Shown piece by piece: positions 8,811 through 23,800 of a stretch of 64,000 bases of DNA (position 1 is the first letter of the stretch; each line of letters begins with the position of its first letter). The stretch comes from a virus, in IMG/VR virus record IMGVR_UViG_3300020281_000015, positions 22,010 to 86,009 of that record; one strand, 5' to 3'. A program made the translations under genes and the position numbers. The notes under the pieces were generated by a model. It was not told where the DNA came from and did no database searches. It saw only the letters and a list, made by a program, of their open reading frames with translations.

Positions 8811-11800
8811 TGTCATACGATGATAATCAAAAGGATTTAACTCCTCCTATACCCGGCGAAAAAGTTAAGAATATAGGTATTAATTTTTTGCCGAAGTTTT
8901 TCCGTACGGAAGCAAATAAAAAGTTTTTACAAGGGACTATTGATCAGCTTGTACAGCCAGGAGTAGCAGAAAAAGTAAGTGGATATATTGGTAGGGAAAC
9001 TGCAAAAGCATTTCAACCTACTGACAACTATATTGGTGATGTTACTAATGATAGGAAGAACTACCAATTAGAACCTGCCGCTGTAATTAAAGATAATTTT
9101 GATAATGTTTTATTTTATAAAGATTATAATGACTATGTAAATCAATTAGGCGCATTTGGTTCGAATAACGACAATCATAGTAGACTTAATAATCAAGATT
9201 CTTACGGATGGAATCCTAATATTGATTGGGATAAATTTGTAAACTTTAGAGAGTATTATTGGTTACCAAATGGTCCTACAAGTGTAGCTGTAAGAGGACA
9301 AAATAAAGAAGTTGTAAGTACTTACACTGTAACAACTTCAGATCAAGGTGATAATATCTCATATGTTTTTAATGACGGTTTAACAGTAAATCCAACAATT
9401 AAATTATATAAAGGGCAAACTTATAGATTTGAAATAGACACTCCTGGGCATCCAATAGCATTTGCTATTACAAGATCTTTTACTCCTGGAAGTGCAATAC
9501 TTACAGCAGGATCAGAAGGAATTAGGGCCGATGGACAGTTTGATGCAAAATTGTACGGCAACAATTATGATCAAGGAGAATATGTTGTATTGCCTAGCAG
9601 TGGGTCTGTAACATTTGAAGCAGACGAAAATGTTAGTACTTTGTATCCTACAGGTATTACAAAATATGGAAAAGAAGGAGAAGTAATTTCTGTTGTATAT
9701 GTAGAAGAAGGCACGATAGAATTTACTGTACCAGAAAATGCTCCTGATAGACTTTATTATGTAAGTCAAAATAGTGTTGATACAAGTGGTCTTATAAGAA
9801 TATACGATATAGCGGAAAATAGTGCAATAAATGTAGCTGATGAAATTTTAGGCAAAAAAACTTATTCAAGTGCAAATAATGTAAAATTATCAAATGGCAT
9901 GAAACTTACGTTTCAAGGCGAAGTTACACCTGCAAAGTATGCTACAGGACAATGGTATGTTGAAGGTGTAGGATCACAAATAAAATTAATTAATAGTAAA
10001 GACTTAATTATTCCTGCGGCATATTCTACAAATAAGCTTGTTCCTTTTGATACTGATAAATTTGATGAATTACCGTTTGCTGATGCTAAAGCATTTGCCG
10101 CTACAAAAGATTATATCACAGTAAATAGGGCAAGTCCAGATAGAAATGCATGGAGTAGGTATAATTGCTGGTATCATAAAGATGTAATTTTAGCTAGTGA
10201 ATCATATAATAGCTTACCTACAACACTCGACGAAAGCACTAGAGCTAAACGTCCTATTATTGAATATGAAGCAGGACTTAAATTAAACAACTTTGGTGTG
10301 TCAGCAAAGAATGATGTTGATTTAGTAGATGTCTTTACCAAAGACGTTTTTAGTACTATAGAAGGATCAACTGGTTACAATGTTGATGGTGTAGATTTGT
10401 CTGATGGCATGCGTGTATTGTTTACAGCAGATACAGATATTTTAGTGTCTGGAAGAATATATGAAGTTAAATTTGTTACTATTAATAATGTAAGACAGAT
10501 AAACCTTAAAACAGTAAGTGACACAGATCCTATTGACTTAGAAACAGTGCTTGTTACACAAGGTTCTAAGTATGCAGGTACAAGCTTTCATTACAACGGA
10601 ACATTGTGGGTTCAATCTCAGCAAAAAACTATTACTAACCAGCATCCATTATTTGAGGTATTTGATGCTAACACAAATAGTTTTAGTGATACAACTTATT
10701 ATGGTTCTACAACATTTACAGGAACCAAAATATTTTCATACAAGCAAGGAATTGGCACTAACGATACAGAGTTAGGCTTTCCGTTATCTTACAAGTCAAT
10801 TAATAATTCTGGTGATATTGTTTTTAACTTTAATTTGTTAAACGATACATTTACATATCAAACTGATACAGATTTATTTACGCAAGCAATTTCTACAGGA
10901 TACTTAAAAAAATACAAAAGCCTTACAGAATTTGATTACGTAAATGGGTTTAGCAGTATTGCAACTAGCACAAGACAAATGGTGCTAAAACAATACACAT
11001 CTACAGATATTAAAAATAATAATTTCGAAATTGATGCATATAAAAAAGCAGGCGATCTTAATGATCTAATTGTACATGTATATTTGGACAATAAATTAAA
11101 GATAATAAATCAAGATTATGAGATTGACAGAGCTAATGGGTTTGCACATGTACGTTTTTATAATGATTTAAAATCCGGACAAGTCATAAAAATTAAAACA
11201 CATAGCTCATCAGCAAAAGTTAATGGTCATTATGAATTTCCACACAACTTAGAAAGAAATCCTCTCAATGAGGATATTACAGAATTTACCCTTGGCGAAG
11301 TAATTGATCATGTTGATACCATGATTGAAGATATACAAGGATTTAGCGGAGAATATCCTGGAAGAAGTAATTTACGAGATGTAGGAGAAACTGATCAATT
11401 TGGTAAAAGATTTGTAAAGCATAGTGGTCCTATTAACATACCTCTTTATCATATAACAAATAAAGAGTTTAACATTGTAAAAGCTTTGAGGTATTCAAAA
11501 AATGAATATAGTAGATTCAAAAGAAAGTTTTTAGAAACTGCAAATAGTTTAGGATATGACGGTCCTATAAAACAGCATGTTGATAAAATTTTAAATGAAA
11601 TAAACAAAGAAAAAATAAAATCAGAACCTTTTTACTTTTCGGATATGTTAGGATACGGTGATGCTAATGTAATTAAGTATACAGTTGTAGATGCAAGAAC
11701 AACAACATACCCAATTACTTCACCTTTTAATTTAACCGATTTAAGTGCAAAAAGTATTAACATATATCTAAATGGAATACAATTAGAGTATGGATTAGAT

Positions 11801-14800
11801 TATACATTTAATTCAGACGGTTATGCTGTTATCACAGCTAGTAAAGTTGAAGATGATATAATTGAAATTTATGAGTATGAATCAACTGATGGCAGTTTTA
11901 TAGCACCTACTCCTAGTAAATTAGGATTGTATCCTAAGTACTATCCAGAATTAACAATAGATGATTCATATATTCAGTCATCTACAACTAACACTGGTCC
12001 TTTTAAAGTTTACGGCAGAGAAGAACAAACTACAAAAACACATAAAGGAAAAGTAGGTTGGTTTTATCCTTTGTATACTTCTGAAGAAGCCGCTATAGCC
12101 GCAGATTCAGATTCAAGTGCAGATACAGGTTCTGCACACAAACATGTGTTTGAAGGATTATCACAAATTTTCTATATGCCTTCTACAGAAGTAAATCATG
12201 CTGTACAAGATTCCGATTTGTACGATGAATATCCTGTAGGTGTTGCAATGATACGCGGTCATGACGGAAGTTATATAAAAGCGTACAAAGATTTTAGAGA
12301 TGAATTAATACTAGAATTAGAAAGACGTATTTTTAATAACATAAAAGTTGATTATTCTAAAGCTTTACTTGATATACAGGACTTTATTGGCGGCGAATAT
12401 AGAACATCTGAATTTTCTAAATCTGAAGTTGATAACACATTGGCTGCAGACTTCCAACAATGGCTAAGATTAATTGGTAGCAAAGAATATACAGAACATG
12501 ATTTTTACGATCCTAACAATAGTTTCACATTTAACTACGCAAGTGCTAGCACACCTCTTGGTAATGGTCATCCAGGTTTCTGGAGAGGTGCCTACATGCA
12601 TGCGTATGGTACAGATCGTCCAAATGCAACACCTTGGGAAATGTTAGGCTTTACAATGAAACCAACCTGGTGGGAAGCAACCTATGGTCCTGCACCATAT
12701 TCAGGAGATAATCTTGTCCTATGGAAAGACTTAGAAGAGGGAAGAATAAAGGAGCCTGGAGTTGCAGAAGTAGTTAACGGCAAATATGCTAGGCCTGGAT
12801 TAACAAATCATATACCTGTAGACGGCCAAGGAAAATTAAGATCACCAAGAGATAGTAATTTTGCTAGGGCTTTTTTAAGACGTCAAGCTACTAATGGTTG
12901 GAAGTTTGGCGACCATGCACCAGTAGAAACTGCCTGGAGAAGAAGCAGTGAATTTCCGTTTGCAATACTATTAGCATATTTGCTAAACAAACCAGCTAAA
13001 GTAATGGGATTAGGTTTTGATGTATCTAGGACAAAGAAAAATTTAGTCAAACAATGGATACAAAATGATACAAACAAACCTATACAGCTTTCTACTGCAA
13101 AGTTACCAAATACTTACAAAGATGATACTAGGGTACTAACCTGTGGATTAGTAAATTACATATATAACTTGGTAGCAAGTGATGTACTTTCAGTGTATAC
13201 TGATTATAAAAATAATCTTGCAAACTTGCGAAATCAATTAGGCTTTAAAGTTGGAGGATTTACCGACACAAGCAAGTTTAATTTAATACTTGATAGCAGG
13301 TCTCCCACCAAGCAAGCAGATAGAGATGGAATATTTGTTCCGCAAGAAAGTTTCAAAGTCTTTAACAACACAAGTAGTCCTTTAGAGATGGTGACATATA
13401 GTGGTATGTCTGTGGAAAAAGCTGGATCAGGATATATTATTAGAGGATACAGTAATACTTCGCCAGAGTTTGAATATTATAAACCTAAACAAGGATCATC
13501 AAAAATAACTGTCACTGTTGGAGGAATATCTGAAGCTTCGAGTGAATGGTCTGCAAATACATTTTATGAAAGAGGTCAAGTAATACAATTTAAAAATGAG
13601 TTTTATAGGGCGGCAAGACAATTTACAAGTGGCGACACATTTACAGCAGATGATACTGTAGCAAAATTAGATGAATTACCTATAACAGGAGGCAGGACAG
13701 CACACTTCTTTAAAGATTTTGACGAAACAGAAGTCTTTAAATTACAGTATGGTACAAGATTATCAACTACACAAGAAGTTGTAGATTTAATGCTAGGTTA
13801 TAATGCTAGACAAAAAGTGTTAGGATTTAGTTTTAATGAAGTTGACTCTTTCAATGAGAAAGTTGAAAACTGGGAAAATACTGCAAGAGAATTTATGTTC
13901 TTTACTACACAAGGATGGGCGGCAGGCACAGTTATAACATTAAGTCCTGGAGCACCTAAAATAGAATTTAGTAGACCTAATGTTGTAGTTGATAACCTTT
14001 ATGACACATTCTATGAATATAGCATATTTAAAGCTGATGGACAACCATTATCTGCAGAATTAAATGGAGTAGTAAGAGAAGGTAATAGTTTTGGGTTAGC
14101 TGTAGCAGATTCTGATGAAGGCATATATCATGTAGCATTACCTTTAGTACAAAAAGAACACGTAATTCTATTAGAAAATAAAACAGCATTTAGTGATGTA
14201 ATTTACGAACCAAAATCCGGATACAGACAAGAACGTATCAAGGTAAGTGGATATAGAACAGCTGATTGGGATGGAGGATTAAATCTACCTGGATTTTTAT
14301 ATGATGAAGCGAAAATAGTAGATTGGTCTCAGTGGAAAGATTACAAAATTGGAGAATTAGTCAAATATAAGCAATTCTATTACACAGCAAAAAATAACAT
14401 TCCTGGTTCCAAAAATTTTAATGCAAGTAGTTGGTTACAATTATCAAATAAGCCTGAACCAGAGCTAACAGCAAACATGGATTACAAAGCTAATCAGTTT
14501 ACTGATTTCTATGATTTAGACAGTGCAGGTTTTGACAGTGAGCAACAGAGATTAGCACAGCATCTAATAGGTTATCAAAAAAGACAATATCTAGCAAATA
14601 TTATTAATGACGATGTAAGTCAATTTAAATTTTATAGAGGATTCATTGGTGAAAAGGGTACTATGAATGCTCTTACAAAATTATTTGAATCTTTAGGTAC
14701 AGGACAAGAGTCTGCTTTAGATTTTTATGAAGAGTGGGCAATTCAAACAGGAAGGTTTGGTGCAACAGACAATACTAAACAGGTTGAATTTAGTCTCAAA

Positions 14801-17800
14801 GAAGATTTAATGACAGAAACACCTCAAGCGTTTGAGTTGCTTAATACATTACCTACAACTAATTACGAAAAAGTTTATAGAATATTACCTAATGAAGTTT
14901 TTGATAAACCTGAGAATTATAATCATGAACCGTTCCCTACAAAAGTAATATCATCAGCAGACGAATATATAAAGACAGGTGGATATGTATCTGAAGAAGA
15001 TGTAGCATTTGTTGCAGGATCAATTCCAGAACTTGCATTAGGTGATGTAAATGCAGTAAACCTAGGCGATTATATATGGGTTGTTGAAACAGGGAAAAAT
15101 ACTTGGAGTGTGTATCAAGTGATTCCTGCGAACGTCAATGTAGTATCAGCAACAGTAAGAACAGATACTATTTCGAACGATGGTATGCGTTTAATTGACT
15201 TACAACTTGACACATGGGCAGATATTCCATATGATGGAATTAAAGCACTTATCACTGTAAATGATATTATTGGTGTACGTGGCGCGACTGCATATAATCT
15301 TGATGGCATGTATGCAATAGAAAAAGATGGAATAGATTTAACTAAAGTAACAATTAAAGCAGATATAAATGTTGAAACAGAAGACTTTGAAGGCGAATCA
15401 TTTCAAGTTGTTAAATTTAGAGAAGTGCGTAGAGCAACTATTGACGAACTTAATGTAAGTCGTTATGACATGTATGAAAAGCAAAAAGTATGGATAGATA
15501 ATTATAATGGTGATTGGGCCGTACTTGAGAATAATCCAGCATTTTCAGAAAACCAAACAATTTATAATACATCAGATTTTGATAGCACCGCACATGATTT
15601 TAGTAAAGGTGGCACTGTTACAGAAAATAACAATGATGTTTTTGTTTCTGCACCAGGAGACGGTTCAGGAAAAATTACGCATTATAAAAGAACAAACGAA
15701 AAGAATAATTTAGTTTATGATAATGTAATTCAATTAGATGCTAATGATGATTTACTTAATACTGCAAGCACTTCAAGATTTGGTGAAAGTATATCAGTAA
15801 GCCCAGACGGCGAATACTTAGCAGTAGGTATGCCAAACGCAACTGGAATCAAAACAAAATTTAAAGGTGACTTTGACAAAACACAAACTTACACTAAAGC
15901 TGATATTGTAAAGTATAGAGAAAGTTTATGGAAAGCAAACAGAGAAATACTTCCAGAAATTTCTTCGCAAGCATTTACTACATTTGATACATATGTTAAC
16001 TTGGCTGCTTCTGCTGATGCAGACTCTACAACTTTACAGCTACTAGTAGCAGGTGATCCTGGTTTAGCTAATAATACAGTAGATCATTTACTAGTTAGAG
16101 CACCAAAAGACATGTATTTAGGCACTTCTGCAGGAGATACTATTAGTTTATATTGGAATCAGCGAAGTTTTGCTTATCCTACATTAGATAATTATTTGCC
16201 GTTCAACGGTGCAATCCCTCAAATTAATTTTAGTTTTCTAACAGGCCAGCATACGATTGTCCATAAAGTTGATCATGTGTTGTTTGTATCAACATTTGTT
16301 ACACTACCTACTGTAGGTCAAACAGTTACAACAAACACTGGTAGTGCTACAGTCGCATACGTAGGAACAAAAGCTGATAGTGCAGTAATTTATATTAAAG
16401 ACACTAATGGTATATTCAATGTTACAGATGAATTGTTTATTGACGAAACAATATTTGTTGGTTTTTATTCTGAAACATCAACTTACAACACAAGTTCAGC
16501 TGTAGATGGATTTTGGTATATTAATACTGGATTTAGTTATTCTAATAATGCAACATACTATGACACAGGTAGAGGATTAGTATATGCAGATGTTAGATTA
16601 GCTTCATCATCAAGAGCATTTAATACATATTCAAATATTCAACAGGCTGTAGGTTCGATTGGATCATATGTTAAGAATAAAAATAGAGCCAGCTATATTA
16701 CACATTTATCTTACAGAGGTGATCCAGGCGGCGTCGAAGCAGATCAACTAAGCAACAAATGGGTAGTAAGAGGTGAAAAATCTTATACTGACACTTTAAG
16801 TGCAGGAGATGAAACTGAATTTAGAATATATGATCTAGAAAACAGAACAGTGGATGTTACTTCGGCTGGATTTAGTCTAGCTATTTTAAATAAAAAACAA
16901 ACTATTGTAGATCTTTGGGACGGATATATAGATTTTACTTTTGATGAATTTGATTTTAACGGAAATGTATTCGAACCTGTAATAGGAGATATAATCAGTG
17001 ATGTACAAATTCCAAACGACGGACAAGGCGGGTTGGCAATTACAACTCAAACTACAAGCACAGCGGAAGTTGTATTTTATAGAAGAAACTTTAACAGCGT
17101 AAGAGTTTATGTAAAAGCATTAAGCGGCGATTGGAGCCAGTTAACAAACATAGGCAAGTATTCTATACAACGTAATGCAAATACAGCAGTAAGAGGAATT
17201 GCTGACGTAAATCGTGTTATGGGCACAGTAGCTGACGTAGACAATGATATTGCAGTTGGGACTGCTACTGTAGGTAAATTAATAGTATTTGAAAATAGTT
17301 CACAATTCAATGTTGTTACTAATCCAGAAATTGTTGATGAGGAATATTGGTTCTTTAACGAAAATACAGAACAGGGTATTTCTAGGACAGAAAATCCTCC
17401 ATATAGTCTGAACAAAGATTACACACAAGTATTTCATATACAAGCAGAAGCTACTGGAGTAGCAGGTCCTAACACAGAAGGTGCGGTAGCAATATATAGA
17501 AGAACTGAAGGAGGAAATTATAGACGACAGTATGTGTTTGTTTCTGAACATAGAAAAGAAAATAGAAAATTCGGCAAAAAAGTCAAACTAGTACAAAAAG
17601 GAAATTATTATACACTTGCAGTTTCAAGCGAAGGTTTAGGTACAAGAGAAGATCCAGGTAGTATCGAATTTTATAGGCATGGTGTTAAGCCAGAACAAGT
17701 CAATAATTTTAGAGGCAATTATCAGATAGCCGCATACAGTGTTGGCGATATTGTAAAAAATAATGATTTATTTTACCTTTGTATAAGAGCCGCGGCTAGC

Positions 17801-20800
17801 ACAAATTTTGTTTCTGATCCTGTGTATTGGGAAAATATAAGTTGGAAGCACGGAAAAGACAGAAATTATAGAGGTGTATGGGACAATACTTACAGATATG
17901 AAAAAGGCACTATAGTAGAATACAATAATCAACTTTACAAAGCAAAAACTAATATTGCGGTAGGCGCTAGTTGGGCACCAACTAGCTGGGATTTGCTAAC
18001 AACTAATATAGACTATATTGGAATGTTACCAAATAGAACGAGTAAAACTTTTTATACAGACGAAAACATATTTGATCCTATACAGGATATACAACAATTT
18101 AGTAAAGATTTCGATCTAAGCAAAGATGGAGATGTGCTTGTTACCACAAGCACACAAGTTGCTACAGATAGTACCAGAGATATTGCAGTAGTAATATACA
18201 GAGAAGTAGATGATAAGTTTCAGTTTTCTCAAATGATCACTGAAAAATCAGCAGTTGACGGCTTTGCTGATAAAGTAAGTATGAATCCTGAAGGAACAAA
18301 GATTGCTGTTAGTGCTCCTTTGGAAGATACTACAAGAATTAATCAAGGCGTTGTAAACATTTATAGTGCAGATACTAGCGGAACATTCGGTACCCCAATT
18401 ACTACGTCAACGCAGATAGACTGGACACAGTTTGCTACAGCAGTTTTAGAAATGTCTTCAAATAACTTTACTCATCCACTAGTACCTTTCTTAAAAACGC
18501 AACATACAGATGGAAGAATTTATGCTGATGCTAATTTAAGTGGAAATATTGCAGATAGTGTAGATCAACAAGCAGATGATATAAATGTTTGGGACGCATT
18601 AGAATGGCAAAGATATGCGGCTGATCAAGATAATCATACGGTTAACAGTCATTCTTGGATAGATGGCACAGTAAAATCTGCATTTCTTAAAGTAGCAAGT
18701 TCTTATCCTTCGGCTTTGAAAACAGTAAATGTTGATGTAGGAGAATGTACACCTAATCAAATTTTACTTCCACCACAAGACGAAGAATCAGAAAAGTTTG
18801 GTCATAGTGTTGAATGGGGATCAGAATACTTGGCTATATCAAGTCTTAATGGGGATCAAAAAATTCCTACAGAATTTGATACATATACAAAAACACAAAC
18901 AGATTCATATCAGTTAGATGTAACCTCTGATAGGAAACAAACACCTACTACTTTTGACAATAAATTTACCACATTTAAAAATATAAAAATTGACAAAGGT
19001 GTTATATATCTGTACGAAACACTAGAAAACAAAGTAACACAATCAGAAGTTATTACGTTTCCATTAATACAAACAACGTTCGGAGAAAATCTTCTAGCAC
19101 AAGGAAATCATTTGTATGTAGGTTTACCTCAACAATTTGATAATAATAAAAGAGGTGCTGTAGTTGATTTTAGAAAACTGCCAGGAAATAATGCTTGGAA
19201 ACAAATAAGAAGCAGTGTTACTCCTGTTGATGTAGATAAAATTAGAGGAGCATTTTTATATAATAAAAGAGAAAATCAAATTGTTACATATCTTGATTTC
19301 ATAGATCCTGTGCAAGGAAAAATAGCAGGTATTGCAGAACAAGAAATTGATTTCAAAACAAAATATGATCCTGCTTTCTACAATACAGGACAATTGGCAG
19401 ATGATAATGTTGATCCTAATAGGCACTGGGCTGAAAAGTATATAGGTAAAGTATGGTGGAATATTGCAGGAGCAAGATTTGCTCATCCTTATCAAGGTAG
19501 TACTAATTTCCAAAGAAACGTTTGGAACACACAATTAGAAGGCTCAACAATTAATGTTTATGAATGGGTAGAAAGTAAATTACTACCATCTACTTGGGAT
19601 TCTATTGCTGATACAGATGAAGGGTTAGCACAAGGTATTAGCGGAATAAGTTTGTTTGGTAATACAAAATATACAACAAGATTAGTATATGATAGTGTAA
19701 GTAAAACTTTTAATAGTCTATATTACTTCTGGGTAGAAAACAAAAAAACAATACCTGCAAACACAAAACGTTTATTAAGTATTAGAAACATTGCCGCACT
19801 TATAGGAAATCCAAAAGATCAAAAATATAGATATCTTAGTTTGCTATCTAAAAATAAGTTCCTATTAACAAATTGTAATGACATTGTTAATAATGACGAT
19901 ATTGTTTTAAACATAAAATATACAAATGATAATTTACAAAAACAAAAACAAAATACACATAGTCAATATCAAATTTTAAGTAAAGGCTTATCTACTAGTG
20001 TGCCAAATCCTGATATACAATTAAAATGGTTTGATAGTTTGATAGGATTTGATGATAAGGAGCGTAAAGTCCCTAACACTGATGTACCAGTAAAAAGTAG
20101 ATACGGAATTCAAAACAGACCAAGACAAGGAATGTTTGTTAACAGATTTGAAGCACTAAAACAATTTATTGAACGTGTAAATCTTGTATGTAAACAAAAC
20201 CTATTAGCTGACGAATATGATCTAAGTTCATTATCTATGAAAGAACCTTTGCCTACTTTATTAAGTGGCGAATATGATCATAAAGTAAGTACCTATAGCG
20301 AAATAAATTTTATTAGTACAAGTAAAGTAACTCCTGCAAAGCTTACTCCTGTAGTCCTAAATGGTAAAATTGTTAGAGTAACAATTGATGATGCAGGTAG
20401 AGGATATAAAGTTGCTCCAAGACTTAAAATTACCGGCGCAGGAAAAGATGCTGAAGTAAAATTAACTATAGATACTTTAGGAAAAATTACTTCTGCAACT
20501 GTAGAAAATCAAGGAACAGGTTATGATGAAAATACTTACATTAGTGTAAGGAGATACAGCGTATTAGTTGAAGCTGATAATACAGTGTTTAATAAATGGG
20601 CATTGTATTCTTGGAACGAAACTGATAGTGTATGGTTTAGAAGAAGCATACAAGACTATGACGTAACACAGTTTTGGAGTCAAATTGATTGGTATGCAGA
20701 TGGCTACAATCAATTTACAGAAATAGATGATATAATTGCAGGTTCTTACTTACTTACAAGTCTTGATAATAGCATAGGTGATGTTGTAAAGATTAATAGT

Positions 20801-23800
20801 GTAGGATCTGGCGGATGGCTACTATTAGAAAAAATTGCAGATGAAGATACAGAAGATTATACAGTAAATTATAAAACAATTGGTAGACAAAACGGAACAA
20901 TTGAATTTAATGATAGATTATATGATTATACAAAAAACACTGTAGGTTTTGACAATAGAAGTTTTGATAGCTATTTCTACGATAATACGCCTGCAAAAGA
21001 ATTAAGAATAATACTTAATGCAATAAAAGACAAAATTTTTATAGGTACTCTTGCAGTTGAATATAATGAATTATTTTTTGCTTCATTAAGATATGTATTA
21101 GCTGAGCAAAAAGGTGCTGATTGGTTATTTAAAACAAGTTTTGTTAAAGCTAAACACAATCTTGGACCTTTATACCAAGATCTAACATTTAATAATGATA
21201 ATTTAGCAAATTACGAAGCTTACATTAATGAAGTGAAACCATATAGCACGAATGTTAGGGAATTTGTAAGTAATTATTCTACAGTACAAGAAACTAATAC
21301 AACAATTAGTGATTTTGATTTACCGCCAGAATATAATAATTTAACAAAAGCTATAGAAGCTAGTAAGGCACAAGTTATTGATGGTGTAGTAGTTTCTTCA
21401 CCAAACAGTGCAAGTATATATCCTAGAAAACATTGGGCTGATAATAATTCATATCAAGTAAAAGAAATTAAAATTAGTAATCCAGGTAGCGGATATACAT
21501 ATACACCTACTGTAAAAATTACAAACACAGAAGGATCTGGTGCTACTGCAAAAGCATATTTAGGTTATGGTAAAATTACTAAAATAGAAGTAACAAACCC
21601 TGGCTCAGGATATATTAAGCAACCTATTGTTACTATAGAAGGGCCGCAAAGTGAAGGTAGTGTAAAAGCTACTGCTACAGCAATTCTTGGTAATGGTGTT
21701 GTAAGAGCTCCTACTATTGTAACTAAATTTGATAGAATTTCAGGTAAAACATACTATACTACATTATTACAAGAAAGCACATTTGCAGGCACAGGTTCTC
21801 AATTAACCTACAATTTAGAATGGCCAATGGACCTTTCAGCTTCAAAAGTTAAGGTTTTTGTAGGCAAAGATGCAAATAATTTAGTTGAACAGTTAAGAAG
21901 TGCTTATACTTTTACTAATATTGAAAATGATACAGCAGGTTATACACGAGAGCAAGGTAGAATTACATTTACAACTCCACCAAAAAATAATGATGTTATA
22001 AAAATAAGTTATTATAGGCCTTTAAGCTTGCTTACAGCTGAAGATAGAATAAACTTCGCATACAATCCAACAAAAGAAATGTATGGTAAAGAACTATCAC
22101 AACTAATGACAGGTATAGATTATGGCGGAGTTCAAGTTCGTAGTTTTGAATTTGATAAACCAGCTGGTTGGGATAGTGCAGGCTGGTATACAGATAGTTG
22201 GGACACATTTGATAATACATTTGAAGATGAAGTTTTTTATAGTGATGGTTCTACAAATGCTGTACAGTTGACAAAACCAATGGCAAATGGCATTATGTAT
22301 AATTTTTACTTGAACGGTGTACGTATTGATGATCCAAATTATGATAATAGCACCCTAAATAAAAACCCTAGTGCAATTACAAATTCGATTATAGGCGATG
22401 GAGTTACAGATACATTAGATTTAGAAACTATGGGTATTAGGTTAGCACCTAGTGATGTTTTAATAATAAGAAAAACTACTAGTGATGGAAGCACATTGCC
22501 TGATGCAGAAAGTTATGATACAGCATTGTCTGGAGGTGACTTGGCATATAAAACAGCAACAGGTTTAAAAGCAGAAGATATTATTATCGATGGTGATGAC
22601 TTTGTAACACCTACAACAAGTGGCGGTCCTGAAGAGCTTGTTCCAGGACAAGTACTAGATACTTTAGACATAAAAGTGTTTACAAGAGATAGTGCAGGAC
22701 AAGGAAGAATACACAGTCAAAGCTATACAATGACTAATCAAACCATTTATGATTTAGGTGTAATTCCAAGAACTGCTCCTGCTGTAATAGTGAAAGTTGC
22801 TAACGTAATTCAACCTACTAGCAATTACACAATTGATTGGAATTTGAATACAATAACTTTAAATAATCCAACTCCTGGTGCAGAGTTAAACATAATTGCA
22901 ATGGCACAAGGTACACAAAAAGTTTTAGATTTCGGCACAGGACAATCAGTAGCTGGCCAATCAGATTACCTTACAACAGTTGACTGGGAAGAAGGAGTTA
23001 GTGTTTTTGTAAGTGTCAATGGTGTGGCATATAATGATGTGGTTGTATTTAATAGTGCAGAAGATAGTGTTCCAGGACCAGCAAAGGTTGGTATTAGATT
23101 TAGTACTCCTTTAGAAGCATCTAACTACAAAATACATTACACAGTATTCAGTGATAGCACAAAAATAAATTACAGTCAAGTAAGCAAAGACCAATTCCAA
23201 GCAGATGGTACAACTAAATCATTTTCTCTTGCTACTACTCCATTTTATGCAAAACCAAATGAGCATAACATAATTGTAAAAGTTGCAAATAAAATTTTAA
23301 ATCCTGGTTATAATATACAGTATACTATAGATTCAGATAATACGAGAGAATATAAAATTGAATCTTTCCAACAGCCAATAGGATCAAATGCGGCATCTGA
23401 TATTAAAGTATTTGTTGATGGAGTAGAAAAGTTTACTCCAAATGAGTGGAGATTTGATATTGCTAATAGCCAAGTTGTGTTGGCTGATGAAGTAGGTAAA
23501 CCTGGCTCTACTGTAGAACTTTTTGCAATTACAGATGGCGAATACAGGATAACAGGAAATGTAATCACGCTTGATAGTACTCCAGCTCAAGATACAATTA
23601 TTGAAGTTTTCCAATTTTCAAATCATGATTTACTTGGCCTAGAAAGAATCAACTATGACGTTGTTAAAAGGACTTTGTTATTATCAACTGATGTACAAAA
23701 TACAACATATAACAGATTAACAGTAGGAGAAATTACACTTAGAAGTAAAGCAGTAGATGCTGAATATGTATGGGTAAGTGTAAACGGTGAATTGCTTACG